From DATMAM01 sp035559995 (GTDB lineage: Bacteria; Desulfobacterota; Binatia; UBA9968): 64,000 nucleotides of DNA. The position numbers and the translations under genes are program-made. Location: contig DATMAM010000055.1 of assembly GCA_035559995.1 (NCBI GenBank), positions 1 to 64,000 of the forward strand, written 5' to 3'. The first letter of the stretch is position 1; each line of letters opens with the position of its first letter. Below, piece after piece: positions 16,639-25,354 of this stretch. The notes under the pieces were generated by a model. It was not told the DNA's origin and did no database searches. It saw nothing but the letters and a program-made list of their open reading frames with translations.

Positions 16639-17913
16639 TTAGAACAAAATCACCTCGACTTCTTCGCCCGCTTCCAGCCCCTCCTGATGCAGGTCGATTT
16701 TCACCATCCCGTCCGCCTTGACCAGCGTAAAGATCGCGCCGGACTTGCTCGGAAGCGGCGTGGCATAAAGCCGATCGCCCTCCCTTGCGAGCGTGACGCG
16801 TACGTAGTCTTCCCTTCCGGGCTGCGAGGCGACATTGGTTTTGAGAATCGCCCGCGCGGTGCTCCGGAACCGGGAAGCCGCCTCGCGGTCCTCGCCGCCG
16901 ATCACGCGGATCAGCGGCGCCGCGAAAAGATCAAAGATCACGAGAGCGGAAACGGGATACCCCGGTAACCCCAGGACCGGCTTTCCGCTGACGGTCGCGA
17001 AAATGGTGGGCTTGCCGGGACTGACCGAGATGCCGTGGAAATGCATCTCGGCGCGGGCAAAAGACAGGATCGTATCGACGGTGATGTCGCGCGCGCCGAC
17101 CGAGCTACCGCCGGAAAGAAGCACCAGATCGGCGCTCGCGAGCGCCTTCTCGAGCGTCTCGGCCAGTGCGCTACGGTCGTCGCGGACGACGCCGAAATCG
17201 CTGAGCACGGCCCCATGCTCTTCGATGAGCCCCGCCAGCGAATGCTGGTTGATGTTGCGCACCTGCCCGGGTAGCGGCTCGGCGTCCGCCTCGACGATCT
17301 CGTCGCCGGTCGAGATAAGCGCGACGCGCGGCTTTTTGTAAACCGGCACCGCGGAGACGCCGATCCCGGTGAGCGCGCCTAAATCGTGGCTTCGGAGCCG
17401 CCGCCCGCGCCGAAAGACGAGATCTCCCTTTTTGATGTCGTCGCCGATCTGGATCACGTTTTGCCAGGGCGAAACGCCGCGCTGGACCTCGACCATGCCC
17501 TCGCCGGCCTCTTCTGTGTACTCGATCATCACGACGCCGTCGCTTCCGGGCGGCAACATGCCCCCGGTGGAAATGCGCATCGCCTCGCCCGGGCCCAGAG
17601 GGCGCGTAGCCTCCTTCCCCATCTCGACCGTGCCGGCGATCTTGAGGTACGCGGGTAACGCGGCGCTGGCACCGAAGGTATCGCGCGCTCTGACCGCGTA
17701 GCCGTCCATCGCGGCGCGATGGAAGTGCGGCAAATCGACTCGCGAGTAGAGATCCTCGGCGAGGACGCGGCCGCGCGCCCGAACCGTCGGCAGGGTCTCG
17801 GTCCCGACCGGCGCGCCTCTGAGGAGGATCTCTTTCGCCTCCGCCGGCGTGACGACCTTGAAGAAGCTTTTCACCGTATCCCGCCGTTCTTCGATCTGGC
17901 CCTTGCCCGCCAT
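16639..17913 (-). CDS. moeA: Molybdopterin molybdenumtransferase MoeA
   Basis: A 424-aa stand-alone MoeA of normal length. Landmarks are HRAAMDGYAVRA near residue 65, ALISTGDEIVEADAEPLPGQ near 205, GGSSVGARD near 265 and GLPGYPVSALV near 315. It transfers the metal to the activated pterin. It sits upstream of and in line with the fused MoeA. In organisms using both metals, two MoeA forms have been proposed to serve tungsten and molybdenum separately, which is a plausible reading here. The ATG at 17913 lacks a clear ribosome binding site, and a GTG about 14 codons in is possible. Confidence 0.93.
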   Translation of the reverse strand: MAGKGQIEERRDTVKSFFKVVTPAEAKEILLRGAPVGTETLPTVRARGRVLAEDLYSRVDLPHFHRAAMDGYAVRARDTFGASAALPAYLKIAGTVEMGKEATRPLGPGEAMRISTGGMLPPGSDGVVMIEYTEEAGEGMVEVQRGVSPWQNVIQIGDDIKKGDLVFRRGRRLRSHDLGALTGIGVSAVPVYKKPRVALISTGDEIVEADAEPLPGQVRNINQHSLAGLIEEHGAVLSDFGVVRDDRSALAETLEKALASADLVLLSGGSSVGARDITVDTILSFARAEMHFHGISVSPGKPTIFATVSGKPVLGLPGYPVSALVIFDLFAAPLIRVIGGEDREAASRFRSTARAILKTNVASQPGREDYVRVTLAREGDRLYATPLPSKSGAIFTLVKADGMVKIDLHQEGLEAGEEVEVILF

Positions 17914-18057
17914 ATTGCGGCCGCAAATCCTGCTCTAATTTACTAGTCCGATCCGCAAAAAAATAAAAGCGCTTGGATGGCGCGCCGGCGCTGCTATGAT
18001 GGAAGGACTCGTGCTCCAACGCGGGCGCTTGTCGCGTTGGAGGAGACAGGATCGGCG

Positions 18058-18528
18058 ATGGCCAGCGATAAGCCTCGCGAGCGTATTGCCCGCTGTTTTA
18101 CGGCCGTGGAGGATATCGTCTATGTGGGCCTGGGTGTGCTGCTCGCGGCCAGCGCCACGCTTCTTCTGGTTTCGGCGGCGGTCCTGTTTGCGCAAAGTCT
18201 GATGGCGGGAACTTTCGGCGACAAGGTCGTCACGCTCCTCGACCGGCTGCTCTTTGTCTTGATGATCGTGGAGGTCCTCTATACGGTCCAGGTTTCGTTC
18301 CGCGAGCACACGCTCATCCCCGAGCCTTTTCTTATCGTCGGGTTGATCGCCGTCATTCGGCGAGTTCTGATCCTCACCGCGGAATTCTCCAGTCCCGCCG
18401 AGATCAACGAGAGTGCGTTCCGTAACGCGATGTTTGAGCTCGGGCTTCTGACCCTTCTGATTCTCGCCTTGGTTGTCTCGCTTTTCCTGCTCAGGCGGCG
18501 CGCTCAGCCTCAGGCCGACCGCCACTGA
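18058..18528 (+). CDS. PsiE-like membrane protein
   Basis: A 156-aa protein with four predicted membrane helices. The overall pattern, with VEVLYTVQVSFREHTLIPEPFLIVGLIAVIRRVL cut between two helices, matches the PsiE (phosphate-starvation-inducible E) domain family, whose molecular role is unknown. ATG 18058 follows GGAGGAGA about 11 bases upstream; the open frame upstream to 17977 is not needed. It is divergent from moeA and probably not part of the cofactor island. Confidence 0.75.
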   Translation: MASDKPRERIARCFTAVEDIVYVGLGVLLAASATLLLVSAAVLFAQSLMAGTFGDKVVTLLDRLLFVLMIVEVLYTVQVSFREHTLIPEPFLIVGLIAVIRRVLILTAEFSSPAEINESAFRNAMFELGLLTLLILALVVSLFLLRRRAQPQADRH

Positions 18529-18579
18529 GGCGCCGCCGCCAACGCGCCGTGCTCTGGCGCCGGCGCAGAACGGTTCGGG

Positions 18580-18789
18580 CTATTTTTCGCGCCAGGAGAC
18601 CTTTCGGGATTCGGCGAGCTTTTTCTTTAGATCGGCAAGCGGCGCGCGCTCGCGCCGGAGATGAAACGCCAGCGCCTGTCGGCGCTCCAGGATTTCCGAC
18701 AGCCGCTCGTAACGCTCTTTCCGGCGGTTGGTAAGCTCCCGGGCAAGGTTGCTCAAGCGCCGCTGCTGCGCCGCGGTCAGTCTTCGCAT
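18580..18789 (-). CDS. Possible small coiled-coil protein
   Basis: A 69-aa open frame (MRRLTAAQQRRLSNLAREL...) that is very basic and strongly helical, with heptad-like Leu spacing. No good ribosome binding site lies before the ATG, and a plus-strand frame overlaps its start. It is the best-looking frame between 18529 and 19151. The rest of that stretch shows only unconvincing frames, for example 18788-19087 on the plus strand. Coding status is uncertain. Confidence 0.3.
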   Translation of the reverse strand: MRRLTAAQQRRLSNLARELTNRRKERYERLSEILERRQALAFHLRRERAPLADLKKKLAESRKVSWREK

Positions 18790-19151
18790 GGGCGATCACG
18801 AGCGGTCCCTTTCGTTCAGCGAACTTCAGCCGCTCGCGCCCGTACTGCGCACAAGAACCATGCCAGCGCCTGGCGAATTGCGGTCGTGTCAGTTCGCGGC
18901 ATGGGCGGAAATTCCGTGGAGCGTTTTCCCCAAAACCGCGCTCCCCCACGCTGGAGGATTGTCAGGCGGGCTTACAAGATTCGCCAAGCAAAAACGCGCG
19001 GCTGCTAAAAAACGCAACGCGCGCTTGCGGATTTTGGTGACCGACGCGTGCAAACAAAACTTACAGTATCCGGAACAAAAGTTTTGACCGAGCCGACGGA
19101 AAACGCCTTTTTGCCTGCGCCAAAAAAAGGGGCGGCCCTTGTAAGGGAACC

Positions 19152-19462
19152 TTACAGCGGCGCCGTGAAGCGCTGCGCGAGTTCCCGACGCCTACTCTTT
19201 TCGGCGCGGCGGCCTGAGACGGCCTCGTCGATCTCCCGCCGGCAGCACGCGCATTTCCCATAAACGCCCGCCTCGATCCGCGCCAGAGCATCGTCGATCT
19301 CACGGTTGCGGCTTTTTCTTCTTGCGCGTGCTCCTGAAGCTCGCTCTCCCGATCCTCAACCATCTTCTGGAACGATGCGTCGTCGAGCGCCGCACGCTCG
19401 ATCAGTGTGCGGTGCTGCCCTTGCAACTTTTCGCTTACAAGGCGCGCCAGCTCTTTATCCAT
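19152..19462 (-). pseudogene. Frameshifted DksA/TraR-type zinc-finger gene
   Basis: From ATG 19462 (MDKELARLVSEKLQGQ) the frame looks like the N-terminal helices of a DksA/TraR protein up to EHAQEEKA near residue 51. The family sequence then continues in another frame: NREIDDALARIEAGVYGKC followed by ACCRREIDEAVSG, ending at a TAA at 19154-19152. The switch falls in a run of five A (minus strand) at 19313-19317 and needs one extra base to restore register. The second cysteine pair of the zinc finger is also missing. Either a decayed gene, an assembly error in the A run, or programmed frameshifting. Confidence 0.65.
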
Positions 19463-19511
19463 GATGATCGACTCCCGCTTGCAGGCTTTTCCCTCGAGCG
19501 CGCGCGCAAAC

Positions 19512-19542
19512 AAAAAGAGAGGAGGGTTGCTCCTCTCTTTTT
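19512..19542 (-). terminator. Intrinsic terminator after the peptidoglycan-binding gene
   Basis: A perfect 13-bp stem, AAAAAGAGAGGAG at 19512-19524 with CTCCTCTCTTTTT at 19530-19542, around the loop GGTTG. On the minus strand it is followed by more T (TTTTTGTTTG). It lies about 29 bases past the stop of the gene at 19571-20206. The symmetric A/T flanks would let it work in both directions. Confidence 0.8.
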
Positions 19543-19570
19543 GCGCGCGTCCAATGTCTCGCCTACGGCG

Positions 19571-20206
19571 CTATTGCGCGGACTTCCTGTTGCTCTTCAT
19601 ACCCGAGCGGGCCCCGCCTGCCGAGCCCGCTTCAAGACCAAGTTGCTGCGCCGTCTCGGCGTCGAGTCTTCCCGTCGGCTTTAAATTGTTGGCCTGCTGA
19701 AAATTCCTCAGCGCTTCCTGGGTTCGAGGGCCCATGACGCCGTCGATGGGGCCCGGGTCGAAGCCCTTCTCTTTGAGCGCCTGCTGCACTTTCTGCGTAT
19801 CCGCCTGGTTCATTTTCCCAGTTCTGCCTTCCTGCGCCGACCCCGCGGCTCCCTGGACCGGCTCGGAGCCCGACGATTCCCCGCCCGTGCGGCCTTCGCG
19901 TCTCCTCTGCTGGTCGCCCACATCGCCGATATTCGTCGATTCTCCGGCCGACTGGCCCGTGCCGCTCTGACCGCCGCGGGTGGTCCTATCTTCCCGCGTT
20001 CCAGGCGTCGGTTGGACGGATTCGGGACGGGAGGACTCGCCTCCGGTACGCCCCTCGCGCTTCTTCTGCTGATCTCCTAAATCCCCGCTTCCTCCGGACG
20101 GCTGCTCCGCCGGCGATGCGGGCGGCGAACTTTGCGCCCATACCGGAGCCAGGCTCAGGTATGTCCCGGAGAGCAAAACAGCTAACAGTGCCAAACCACG
20201 TTTCAT
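19571..20206 (-). CDS. Secreted peptidoglycan-binding domain protein
   Basis: A 211-aa protein with a signal peptide (cleavage after PVWA, near residue 24), a long low-complexity middle, and a C-terminal PG_binding_1 domain (about 137-195; FDPGPIDGVMGPRTQEAL). The middle carries two copies of a G-D-[LV]-G-D-Q-Q-[KR]-[KR]-REGRTGGESS unit near residues 43 and 95. The domain should attach it to cell-wall glycan. No catalytic domain is present. An AAAGGAGG ribosome binding site precedes the ATG. Confidence 0.85.
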   Translation of the reverse strand: MKRGLALLAVLLSGTYLSLAPVWAQSSPPASPAEQPSGGSGDLGDQQKKREGRTGGESSRPESVQPTPGTREDRTTRGGQSGTGQSAGESTNIGDVGDQQRRREGRTGGESSGSEPVQGAAGSAQEGRTGKMNQADTQKVQQALKEKGFDPGPIDGVMGPRTQEALRNFQQANNLKPTGRLDAETAQQLGLEAGSAGGARSGMKSNRKSAQ

Positions 20207-20453
20207 GAACTACCTCCTTTTGGTTCTTTTTTGATGTGCGCGCGCACTTCGTTTGTGTGCGCAAATGCCATACCAAAAGGCCGCTGCCGCTCAACGTCGA
20301 TCTTTCTGTCGGGTTGTCGCCCCGCTGCAATGAATTTGCCCTCGTTGTCTCACAAACGGGAAAGCAGCACGCCGACTTAAAAACGCAAACAAGGCTTCGA
20401 GGCTTGTCCAGAATCCGAGACAACCGAAGCGCTTGCGGCAAAGCTCGACTGAG

Positions 20454-20482
20454 TTGACAAAAAATGGGCCGATAGGAATAAT
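20454..20482 (+). promoter_or_regulatory. Strong sigma70 promoter, probably giving a leaderless mRNA
   Basis: TTGACA at 20454-20459, a 17-base spacer, and AATAAT at 20477-20482. Eleven of twelve consensus positions match. The GTG start of the next gene lies at 20489, six bases after the -10 box, where transcription should begin. No ribosome binding site fits in between, so the message is probably leaderless. Confidence 0.65.
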
Positions 20483-20488
20483 GCCGCC

Positions 20489-20800
20489 GTGCTGCGCAGC
20501 CTCCTAGCGCTCTTTTTTCTCAGTTTCTGGCTTCTGCCGGTTCAGCCTCATTTGTCGGAGAACGCAGACTCGAAACTATCCGCCGGTAGCCAAAAGCTCG
20601 TGAAGCCTCCTGCGCCGGCGGTCGAGGAAGCGATCAAGCCAAGCCAATACCGCCAAGCCGCTCCTGCGGAGCCGATTTCACCGAAAGCCGCGGCACCGCG
20701 CGACAAGACCAAACGCGCGCTGCCGAGATATGGGGACATTTCGGAACGGGTAACGGAAAGCGCCAAGATCTACAGGCTCAACCAAGCCTTTCTCATCTGA
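20489..20800 (+). CDS. Small secreted protein, paralog A
   Basis: A 103-aa protein from a GTG start with a signal peptide (MLRSLLALFFLSFWLLPVQ). The mature part is Pro/Ala/Lys-rich with no cysteines. It shares with the gene at 22502-22816 an ungapped N-terminal register: MLR at the start, P40, V45, AI at 48-49, S52 and RQ at 55-56 (VEEAIKPSQYRQ). It also shares a C-terminal pattern (ESAKIY.., ending FLI). A strong promoter leads straight into the GTG. No known family recognised. The pair flanks an ArsB/NhaD-type transporter. Confidence 0.6.
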   Translation: MLRSLLALFFLSFWLLPVQPHLSENADSKLSAGSQKLVKPPAPAVEEAIKPSQYRQAAPAEPISPKAAAPRDKTKRALPRYGDISERVTESAKIYRLNQAFLI

Positions 20801-20970
20801 GCGGGCTGCCTCCGCTAATTTTTACGCCATCCATTTTGGGCTTGCGGTCCGAGCGTCGCCGAGACCGCGAGCGGGCCTTGTCGCGGCGCAAGCCGTACGC
20901 GCCATGCAGGTAAAGGCGGGTGGAGCCGGTGTCGAGCTTGGGAACGAGAGCTCATGAAGGAGAACATCTG

Positions 20971-21021
20971 ATGCGAGCGGCGGCGCCTCGGTTTTCGGCG
21001 CCCGGCGGCGCGATTTTCTGA
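20971..21021 (+). CDS. Possible 16-aa leader peptide
   Basis: An ATG at 20971 is preceded by AAGGAG with 8-base spacing and opens a 16-codon frame (MRAAAPRFSAPGGAIF) ending 41 bases before the transporter gene at 21063. A good ribosome binding site for such a short frame suggests a leader peptide or upstream ORF, but GC-rich DNA gives such frames by chance. No attenuator structure was clear. Confidence 0.25.
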   Translation: MRAAAPRFSAPGGAIF

Positions 21022-21062
21022 ACCGACAGAGACTTTACAGCACAGAGCTTTGGGAGTGTTTT

Positions 21063-22355
21063 ATGCCCTGGTATCACATCTTTGACCCGACGACGGAAAA
21101 ATGGCTGGCGTTTGCGATTTTCGTGATTTCGTTTGTGTTTATCCTCTACCGCAACGTGACGATCTACTATGTGTCGCTCGCCGCGGCGGCGCTCTTGATT
21201 CTTCTCGGGATCATCAGCCCGGAGGTGGCCTTTCTCCAGTGGGACACGTGGGCGGTTCTGGCGCTGTACTGGGGCTACGGCATGCTGGCGATCGTCTTTA
21301 GAGAGAGCAAGGTTCCGGCGCTCATCGCGAACTACGTCCTGGCGCGGCTCAAGAAGGAAAAATACGCGCTGCTGTTTATTTGCGCTCTGGCCGCGTTTCT
21401 TTCCTCGTTTATGGCCAACCCGGTTATCGTGATCATGCTCGCGCCGCTTGCCATCGAGATCGCCGAGCGACTGAAAGCTTCCCTCTTCCTTTACCTCGTC
21501 GGCTTGGCGATCGCCTCCAATGTGGTCACGACGGTCAGCATGGTGGCGGACCCTCCGGCCACGATCCTCGCGATGGAGACCGGGCTGACTTTCCTGGAGT
21601 TCTACTGGTTCCAGGGCAAGCTGGGCCTGGGGACGCTTTCCCTCGTCGGGGTCGCGGTCGCCTTGCTGACGCTTCTGTTTCAGTTTCGCCCTCTCAACAA
21701 CGTCGTCGATATACGCGAGGAAAAGGTTGAGATCACCCTCGGGCCCCTGATGGTTTTTATCCTGAGCGTGGTGGCCCTCGCCTTTTTGCCGCTGATGTTT
21801 GTCGCTCTCCGGCATGCCGCCTTCGTCTTGGCGGTGGGAGTCGCCGTCGGCCTGGCATCGCTTTATATCGGGCGCGAGAACATCGCCGCGATGAACAAAG
21901 AGTTTGATTGGGACACCATCTGGTTTTTGATCGGGATCTTCGTCGTTATCGGCGCGGTCGAGCACGTGGGTTTGTTGAGGGATTTCTCCAACTGGCTCAC
22001 CGGAACCGGCCTGAAAAGCCCCACCGCTTACCTTGCGATTCTAACCTGGATGTCCGTCCTCATTTCTGCTTTTGTCGACAATGTTCCTTACACCATTCTC
22101 ATGATTCCGGTTTGCAGCTATCTCGCAGAATCACTCGGCATTAGCCCGTGGCCCCTGTACTTCGGCATGCTGGTGGGCACCGGGATCGGCGGCAACATTA
22201 CTCCCGTCGGGGCGACCGCGAACGTGCTGGCGTGCGGCATGCTGGAGAAGCGCGGCTATCGGATCGAACTCTGGAGATACATGAAAATCAGCCTTCCCTT
22301 CAGCGTCGCCGCGGTCCTCTCCGTGCATCTTTTGATTCAATGGATCTGGCTCTGA
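21063..22355 (+). CDS. ArsB/NhaD-type ion transporter
   Basis: A 430-aa membrane protein with about 11-12 helices of the ion-transporter superfamily (CitMHS, ArsB, NhaD, P-protein). Landmarks are ALYWGYGMLAIVF near residue 67, FMANPVIVIMLAPLAIE near 117 and VDNVPYTILMIPV near 338, each in a re-entrant half. The late GGNITPVGATANV motif is the second conserved loop, as seen in Na+/H+ antiporters and arsenite pumps. No arsenic genes are nearby, so the substrate is unknown. The ATG follows a G-rich GGGAG site. Confidence 0.85.
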   Translation: MPWYHIFDPTTEKWLAFAIFVISFVFILYRNVTIYYVSLAAAALLILLGIISPEVAFLQWDTWAVLALYWGYGMLAIVFRESKVPALIANYVLARLKKEKYALLFICALAAFLSSFMANPVIVIMLAPLAIEIAERLKASLFLYLVGLAIASNVVTTVSMVADPPATILAMETGLTFLEFYWFQGKLGLGTLSLVGVAVALLTLLFQFRPLNNVVDIREEKVEITLGPLMVFILSVVALAFLPLMFVALRHAAFVLAVGVAVGLASLYIGRENIAAMNKEFDWDTIWFLIGIFVVIGAVEHVGLLRDFSNWLTGTGLKSPTAYLAILTWMSVLISAFVDNVPYTILMIPVCSYLAESLGISPWPLYFGMLVGTGIGGNITPVGATANVLACGMLEKRGYRIELWRYMKISLPFSVAAVLSVHLLIQWIWL

Positions 22356-22501
22356 GGCGCGCTCGTCGAGCGCCGGGTGAGCGGCAAAGGCGATAAGCCG
22401 TCGGCAGCAGCGGCGGCTGACGCCGCAACCTCCTCGGCAGGATCTTTTAATACCCGGGAAAGTCTGTTACGTATCTTGACAGCCTCACTCAGCGGTCGCC
22501 C

Positions 22502-22816
22502 GTGCTGCGGAAAGCCATTTCATTTCTCGTTATCGCGCTCTTGAGCTTGCCGGCCCGTTACGGCCTAGTGGAGGATCAGGGTGCGGGCGATCCCCCGAAG
22601 CGCCAAAGGCTGCTTGTGCCCGCCGCCCACGGCGTGGACGACGCGATCGGAGTTTCCGATTTCCGGCAGAAAGGAGCCGCGCGCCCGCTCTCTGCTGGTT
22701 GTTTTCTGTTTTCCCCTCCCGTCAGGCGTCTTTTGCTCGAGAGACGCCGTTCGTCATCGCAGGACTCGGGAAAAGTTCTCAAACCCCACAAGCGTAACCG
22801 CGTGTTTCTCATTTGA
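22502..22816 (+). CDS. Small secreted protein, paralog B
   Basis: A 104-aa protein from a GTG start with a signal-peptide-like N-terminus (MLRKAISFLVIALLSLP). It aligns without gaps to the protein at 20489-20800 over residues 1-56: MLR, P40, V45 and VDDAIGVSDFRQ against VEEAIKPSQYRQ. Later it shows DSGKV.. and ends FLI. It lacks a visible ribosome binding site. A TTGACA at 22476 has no partner -10 box. Function unknown; probably exported. Confidence 0.55.
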   Translation: MLRKAISFLVIALLSLPARYGLVEDQGAGDPPKRQRLLVPAAHGVDDAIGVSDFRQKGAARPLSAGCFLFSPPVRRLLLERRRSSSQDSGKVLKPHKRNRVFLI

Positions 22817-23109
22817 CCCGGCCGACGGCGGCCGCCTTCGCGCGGCTTCCGTCAAAACGGGTTAATCCGCTATTGAGCGCTCTCCTATCGGGCAGAAACT
22901 TTAGAGCCCAGGCGGGTTAAAAACTTTTCTGCGCGTTCGGAAAACCCAGGTGCGAGTTTTAGGCAAGGAGACAAGTCGTCGCGCCCTTCCGCCCGGGTCC
23001 TCAGGCTGACCGGCCGGCGTTAACGGCTCGGGCAGCCGATCGATTGGCCTCGGCAGGACTTTCCGGCGGTCGGGCCGAGCGGTTTCGTAGAAAGGATGCT
23101 GGACAAGAC

Positions 23110-25233
23110 ATGATACTTTTTGTGATCGCTGTTGGCGCCGCTTCTTTAATCGTCGCCGGCTATCTCGCTCGCTACGTCCTCCAGAAAGATAGCGGGACGG
23201 AAAAGATGCAGGAGATCTCCAACGCAATCAAGGAGGGAGCGGAGGCGTTTCTGGCCCGGCAAAACAAGACCATTATCGGCCTTGCAGTTTTGCTCGGGGC
23301 TTTGATTTTTGTCCTTTACGGATACGTTAGGTCTCCCAGCGGAGCCGATTCGGTTCCGCCCCTGAAGCTTGCGTTCTGGACAACTCTCTCGTTCGTATTC
23401 GGCGCCTTGTGTTCGGTCGTTGCGGGATACGTCGGGATGTGGGTGTCCATCCGCGCCAACATCCGAACCGCGGCCGCGGTGCGCCACAGCCTAAACGACG
23501 GGCTTCGGATTGCTCTGAGAGGCGGTGCGGTCTCGGGGTTGTTCGTCGTGGCTATGAGCCTGTTAGGGATCGGCGGACTCTACGCGACGCTCGAGCTTTT
23601 GGGACAAGACCCGAGGAAGATTCCGTTTATGATTGTGGGCTACGGGTTTGGCGCCTCGTTTGTGGCGCTGTTTGCCCAGCTCGGAGGCGGCATCTACACC
23701 AAAGCAGCGGACATCGGAGCCGACCTGGTGGGCAAGGTCGAAGCCGGTATTCCCGAAGACGACCCGCGCAATCCCGCGGTCATTGCCGATCTCGTGGGCG
23801 ACAACGTCGGCGATTGCGCCGGCCGCGGCGCCGACCTCTTTGAGTCCACCGCCGCCGAGAACATCGGGGCGATGATCCTGGGCGTCGCGCTGTACCCGTA
23901 CTTTGGAAGCAACGGCATCCTCTTCCCTCTGGTAACGCGCGCCTTCGGCCTGATCGCCTCGATCATAGGCGTCCTCGTCGTGAAGACAAAGGAGGACGGC
24001 GATCCGATGGCCGCCTTGAACCGCGGTTATTATGTCGCCAGCGCGCTTGCGCTCGCAGGCTTTTTTGTCGCGACGCGCTGGCTCATGCGGGTGGACGCAA
24101 GCGCTCACCCCGAGGCCGCGCAAGCGTGGTTTTACTTTTTTCTCTGCGGGCTGATCGGCATATTGACGAGCCAGGCGTTTGTCTACATCACGCAATACTA
24201 CACCGACTACCGATTTCGCCCCGTAAAGTGGATCGCCGAGTCGTCGCAAACCGGCGCGGCAACGAACATCATCAGCGGCATTGCCGTCGGTCTCGAGTGC
24301 ACGGCAAAGCCCGTGATCGTGATTTCAGCCGCGCTTATCGGCTCATACCACCTCGGCAGCATGAGCGGCGTGGCCCATGCAGGCCTGTTTGGGACGGCCA
24401 TCGCGACGATGGGCATGCTGGGCACCGCCGCCTACATCCTCGCCATGGACACGTTCGGCCCGATAACCGACAACGCGGGCGGCATCGTGCAGATGAGCCA
24501 CCAGCCCGAGGAGATCCGGCGCAAGACCGACCGCCTGGACGCGGTTGGCAACACGACCAAAGCGCTCACGAAAGGCTACGCGATAGGCTCCGCAGCGCTC
24601 GCCTCATTCCTTCTGTTTAGCGCGTATCTCGACGAGGTCGCCCATTACGGGCTTGTGCTCGAGGCGGTCAACCTCGCCAAACCCGAGGTGTTCGTGGGCG
24701 GGCTGCTTGGCGCGATGCTCGTCTTTTTGTTTTCGGCCCTCGCGATCCGGGCGGTCGGGAAGGCGGCTTTTTACGTCATTGGGGAAGTGCGCGCGCAGTT
24801 CCGCGAGAAACCGGGCATCCTTCACGGAACCGCCAGGCCGAATTACGGCCGCTGCGTGGACATCGTCACGGTCGCGGCGCTCAAAGCGATGGTCTTGCCC
24901 GGCATCCTCGCAGTAGCGATGCCGGTTTGCGTGGGGATGCTGTTCCGTCTCTTCGGCCTGGGCGCGGAGGCGGTTGCGGCTTTTTTGATGGTCGGGACCA
25001 TCGGCGGCATCCTGGTCGCCACGTTTTTCAACAACGGCGGCGGCGCTTGGGACAACGCAAAGAAGTTCATCGAGGCCGGCCATTACGGCGGTAAGGGATC
25101 GGAGTCCCACAAAGCGTCCGTGGTGGGGGACACGGTCGGGGATCCCTTCAAGGATACGGCCGGCCCGAGCCTCCACGTATTGATCAAGCTGTTGAGCACG
25201 GTCACCCTGGTTTTGGCGCCGTTTTTCGTTTAA
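23110..25233 (+). CDS. hppA: Membrane H+-translocating pyrophosphatase, K+-independent
   Basis: A 707-aa integral membrane pump with about 16 helices. It hydrolyses pyrophosphate and moves protons. The catalytic loop DIGADLVGKVE followed by DPRNPAVIADLVGDNVGDC is intact, as is the C-terminal DTVGDPFKDTAGPS. The sequence GNTTKALTKGY has Lys where K+-dependent enzymes have Ala, which marks the K+-independent H+-pumping subfamily. ATG 23110 is preceded by AAGGA about 15 bases away, an unusually long spacing. It stands alone between two long intergenic stretches. Confidence 0.95.
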   Translation: MILFVIAVGAASLIVAGYLARYVLQKDSGTEKMQEISNAIKEGAEAFLARQNKTIIGLAVLLGALIFVLYGYVRSPSGADSVPPLKLAFWTTLSFVFGALCSVVAGYVGMWVSIRANIRTAAAVRHSLNDGLRIALRGGAVSGLFVVAMSLLGIGGLYATLELLGQDPRKIPFMIVGYGFGASFVALFAQLGGGIYTKAADIGADLVGKVEAGIPEDDPRNPAVIADLVGDNVGDCAGRGADLFESTAAENIGAMILGVALYPYFGSNGILFPLVTRAFGLIASIIGVLVVKTKEDGDPMAALNRGYYVASALALAGFFVATRWLMRVDASAHPEAAQAWFYFFLCGLIGILTSQAFVYITQYYTDYRFRPVKWIAESSQTGAATNIISGIAVGLECTAKPVIVISAALIGSYHLGSMSGVAHAGLFGTAIATMGMLGTAAYILAMDTFGPITDNAGGIVQMSHQPEEIRRKTDRLDAVGNTTKALTKGYAIGSAALASFLLFSAYLDEVAHYGLVLEAVNLAKPEVFVGGLLGAMLVFLFSALAIRAVGKAAFYVIGEVRAQFREKPGILHGTARPNYGRCVDIVTVAALKAMVLPGILAVAMPVCVGMLFRLFGLGAEAVAAFLMVGTIGGILVATFFNNGGGAWDNAKKFIEAGHYGGKGSESHKASVVGDTVGDPFKDTAGPSLHVLIKLLSTVTLVLAPFFV

Positions 25234-25354
25234 CTCTTCGCCCTCCTGGGCTTTCGAGCGAGCGCCGGTTTGCGCCGCTCGGCCCGGCGTAAGTTGCGCG
25301 CCCTGCCGTTTGGCATTAGATTGTGTCGCACGCGACAGAGGAGCGCAGACTCAA

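Noticed and set aside
14893..16968. 691-aa plus-strand frame opposite the two moeA genes
   Set aside because: It spans the end of one moeA and the start of the other in antisense and has an Arg/Asp/His-rich shadow composition.
18788..19087. About 99-codon plus-strand frame after the PsiE-like gene
   Set aside because: No ribosome binding site, odd composition, no family resemblance, and it overlaps a competing minus-strand frame.
22476..22481. TTGACA as promoter of the second small secreted gene
   Set aside because: No -10 box lies at 15-19 bases downstream, and the position relative to the GTG differs from the first copy.
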